Shown here piece by piece: positions 6,071-8,154 of a stretch of DNA of 8,154 nt (position 1 is the stretch's first letter; every line of letters begins with the position of its first letter). Made by a program: the position numbers and the translations under genes. Where the stretch lies: assembly GCA_020200195.1 (NCBI GenBank), contig JAIVJE010000168.1, positions 1-8,154 on the forward strand. The letters are read 5' to 3'. Source of the DNA: Acidobacteriota bacterium (GTDB lineage: Bacteria > Acidobacteriota > Vicinamibacteria > Vicinamibacterales > 2-12-FULL-66-21). The notes below the pieces were generated by a model. It saw only the letters and a list, made by a program, of their open reading frames with translations. It was not told the origin of the DNA and made no database searches.

Positions 6071-6943
6071 ATCGGATCGCCGCATCGGATTGCCACGCTG
6101 CTGCAACGCGTCGGGCGGTCTGGCCACACGGTGTCCGGAATGCCGAAGGGCCGCGTGTTCCCCGTGTCACGCGACGATCTGATCGAATGCGCCGCGCTCA
6201 TGCGGGCTGTCAGGCGTGGCGAGCTCGACGCCATCGTGCAGCACGACGCGCCGCTGGACGTCCTCGCGCAGCAGATGGTCGCCGAGTCGGCATGCCGGGA
6301 GTGGCCGGCCGACGACCTGTTCAGGCTCGCGCGGCGCGCGTGGCCGTACCGGGACTTGTCGAGGGACGCGTTCGACGCTGTGCTGGCCATGCTGGCCGAA
6401 GGGTTCGCCACGCGGCGCGGCCGGCGCAGTGCCCTCGTGCACCGCGACGAAGTGAACGCAACGTTGCGCGCGAGGCGCGGAGCCCGGCTGCTCGCACAGA
6501 CGTCAGGGGGTGCCGTTCCGGAAATCGCCGACTATCGGGTCGTCCTCGAGCCAGCCGACACCTTCATCGGCACGCTCAACGAGGACTTCGCCATCGAGAG
6601 CATGGCCGGTGATGTCTTTCAACTCGGCAACGCGTCCTGGCGCGTGCTGCAGGTTGCGGCCGGAACCGTCAGGGTCGCTGACGCCCAGGGGTCACCACCC
6701 AATATCCCGTTCTGGTTCGGCGAGGCGCCCGCGCGAAGCGAAGAGCTGTCCCGCGCGGTCAGCGACCTGCGGGCGGAGATGGATCGCCTGTTGCCAGACG
6801 TGACGGCCACCAGCCATACGTTCAACGACATCGTTCGCTGGCTGATCGAAGAGACCGGCCTCTCAAAAGAGGCCGCTGAAGAGGCGGTCGCGTATCTCAT
6901 CGACCGACACGACTCGCGACGTGCTCGTGCAGGCGTTCCTTGA
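6071..6943 (+). CDS. lhr: Lhr helicase, segment 3 (motif VI, winged-helix and Lhr-core), third reading frame
   Basis: The helicase resumes as IGSPHRIATLLQRVGRSGHTVSG, where QRVGRSGH (6104-6127) is motif VI with its arginine finger. It continues through GRVFPVSRDDLIECAAL, LDVLAQQMVAE, AWPYRDLSRDAFDAVLAMLAEGFATRRGRRSA (winged-helix region) and the Lhr-core: DYRVVLEPADTFIGTLNEDFAIESMAGDVFQLGNASWRVL and PPNIPFWFGEAP. One added base near 6070 would restore VCQIGSPHRIA from segment 2. True coding ends near 6909 (GLSKEAAEEAVAYLIDRH). After that this frame gives a short non-family tail to the TGA at 6941-6943, while the next helicase segment runs in the third-position frame. Confidence 0.85.
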   Translation: MGSPHRIATLLQRVGRSGHTVSGMPKGRVFPVSRDDLIECAALMRAVRRGELDAIVQHDAPLDVLAQQMVAESACREWPADDLFRLARRAWPYRDLSRDAFDAVLAMLAEGFATRRGRRSALVHRDEVNATLRARRGARLLAQTSGGAVPEIADYRVVLEPADTFIGTLNEDFAIESMAGDVFQLGNASWRVLQVAAGTVRVADAQGSPPNIPFWFGEAPARSEELSRAVSDLRAEMDRLLPDVTATSHTFNDIVRWLIEETGLSKEAAEEAVAYLIDRHDSRRARAGVP

Positions 6944-8154
6944 CGCACCGGTGTTTCAAACCCGTTGGCGGTGGAATACGACCATTTCGCTGGCCGTCCC
7001 GCGCAGCCGCGGCGGGAGGAAGATCGCGCCGCAATTGCAGCGCATGCTGGCCGACGATCTCATGGCCGCGGTGTTCCCCGACGCCGCGGCGTGCCTCGAG
7101 AACATACCGGGCGACCGCGAGATTCCGGATCACCCGCTGGTCAACCAGACCGTGCGCGATTGCCTCGAGGAAGCAATGGACTTCGATGGTCTCGCCGCCG
7201 TGCTGCGCCGGGTCCATGCGGGCGAGCTGCGGCTGGTCGCACGCGACACGCCCGAACCGTCGTTCTTCGCGCACGAGATTCTGAACGCCAAACCTTACGC
7301 GTTCCTCGATGATGCGCCGCTCGAGGAGCGGCGCGCGCATGCCGTCCAGGCTCGGCGGACGGGTGACCCGGCGGCGTCTGGCGACCTCGGCGCGCTCGAT
7401 CCTGCCGCGATTGCGCGCGTGCGAGACGACGCGCGCCCCGATCCGCGGGACGCCGACGAGCTGCACGATGCGCTGCTCACGGCCGGCTTTCTGACCGCCG
7501 CCGACGTCTCATCACTCGCGCCTGCGCTATTCGAGCCGCTGCGCTCGATGCGCCGCGCCACGGTGGTTTCTGTGGCGCTCTCGGTTGAGGGCGGTGCGGA
7601 GCCGGAGGGCGTTGACCAAGCCGAAAGCCCCACACCTAACGCCACATTCAATGCGTGGGTAGCCGCTGAGCGCCTCCCCGAACTGCTGGCGGTTCACCCG
7701 ACTGCAGCGTTCGATGCTCGCATCGCAGCTCCTCCCACACGGACGGCACGCACGTGGACGCGGGATGACGCCGTCCTCGAGCTGCTGCGCGGCCGGTTGA
7801 CCATGCTCGGACCGGTCACCGCGCGAGAGGTGGGTGACTCGCTGGCCGTGTCGGAAGCGGTCGCAGATGCTGCACTGCTCGCGCTCGAATCAGAGCGGCT
7901 CGTGTTGAGGGGGTGGTTCAGTCCGGGCGCGCGTGCGCTGGAATGGTGTGACCGCGCGCTGCTCGAACGCATTCACCGCTACACACTGCACAAGCTGCGC
8001 GCCGAGATCGCGCCGGTCAGCCCGGCGGACTTGATGCGGTTCCTGTTCCGGTGGCAACACGTGGATGTATCGTCTCGTGTCTCGGGACCCGACGGGCTGC
8101 GCGAGGTCGTCGGCCAGCTCGGTGGCTTCGAGCTGGCGGCGGGCGCCTGGGAGC
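6909..8154 (+). CDS. lhr: Lhr helicase, segment 4 (C-terminal DEAD/H-associated region; 3' end outside window)
   Basis: From about 6909 an uninterrupted frame reads TTRDVLVQAFLDAPVFQTRWRWN, GGRKIAPQLQRMLADDLMAAVFPDAAACLENIPGDREIPDHPLV, RDTPEPSFFAHEILNAKPYAFLDDAPLEERRAHAV, then a winged-helix-like LLRGRLTMLGPVTAREV and EWCDRALLERIHRYTLHKLRAEIAPVSPADLMRFLFRWQHV, to the end of the window without a stop. These are the conserved landmarks of the long C-terminal extension of bacterial Lhr (about 1,400-1,550 residues in total). Between segment 3 and this one, family members normally have about 80 further residues, including a DTLVxERFFDExGGMQLVxHAPFG motif and a WGLALRKRFC motif. They are absent here. 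The segment has no start codon of its own near the join, so it is not an independent gene. Confidence 0.85.

Noticed and set aside
6940..7494. Short plus-strand frames inside the lhr C-terminal part
   Set aside because: The other frame in the same stretch encodes uninterrupted conserved Lhr sequence from about 6909 to the window end.
1..8154. CRISPR array, tRNA, rRNA, insertion sequence or phage genes
   Set aside because: No regularly spaced repeats, tRNA-like cloverleaf, transposase motifs or terminal inverted repeats were seen on either strand.

Overview
The window is GC-rich bacterial chromosomal DNA, almost entirely protein-coding. The product set is an Sco-type copper chaperone lipoprotein, a secreted OXA-like (class D) beta-lactamase-fold protein, an exported M29-like aminopeptidase, a PLP-dependent threonine/serine dehydratase and a long Lhr-type helicase. 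This set and the wording of the proteins resemble soil Acidobacteria (Vicinamibacteria-like). That placement comes from remembered family resemblance only; no marker gene is present. I see no rRNA, tRNA, CRISPR array, transposon or phage gene.

Layout. Positions 1-891 (+) hold the 3' end of a TPR-repeat protein. It converges on, and overlaps by 51 bp, a minus-strand block that runs from about 4938 down to 841. In transcription order the block contains: an OXA-like beta-lactamase domain (4938 to about 4189); an M29-like aminopeptidase, joined to it without a stop and broken by a frameshift near 3677 (about 4188 to 3279); a threonine/serine dehydratase that starts inside the aminopeptidase stop codon (3282-2296); a short spacer with a hairpin and a possible leaderless promoter; a small exported phosphatase-like protein (2234-1722); and an Sco/SenC lipoprotein with an N-terminal copper-binding domain (1701-841). 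On the plus strand, diverging from the beta-lactamase across a 105-bp spacer, an lhr helicase gene starts at 5044 and runs off the window end at 8154.

The most notable feature is a cluster of lesions. Between about 3674 and 6911 there are two single-base frameshifts in lhr (about 5920-5925 and 6070-6071). There is also an apparent loss of about 80 codons in lhr (about 6909), an apparent loss of about 40 codons with a frameshift in the aminopeptidase (about 3677), and a likely abnormal join between the beta-lactamase and the aminopeptidase (about 4189). The code on either side of each lesion is well conserved, so they are recent or are assembly/consensus errors. One consequence is a deceptive 889-codon open frame (4965 to 2296) that is not one protein. 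The flanking dehydratase, phosphatase, Sco and TPR genes look intact.

Functionally, the phosphatase-like and Sco genes (20-bp gap) look like an envelope pair, with Sco implying copper delivery to cytochrome oxidase or copper/thiol homeostasis. The aminopeptidase and dehydratase are translationally coupled and could link peptide breakdown to amino-acid deamination. I did not find a convincing undescribed system here.
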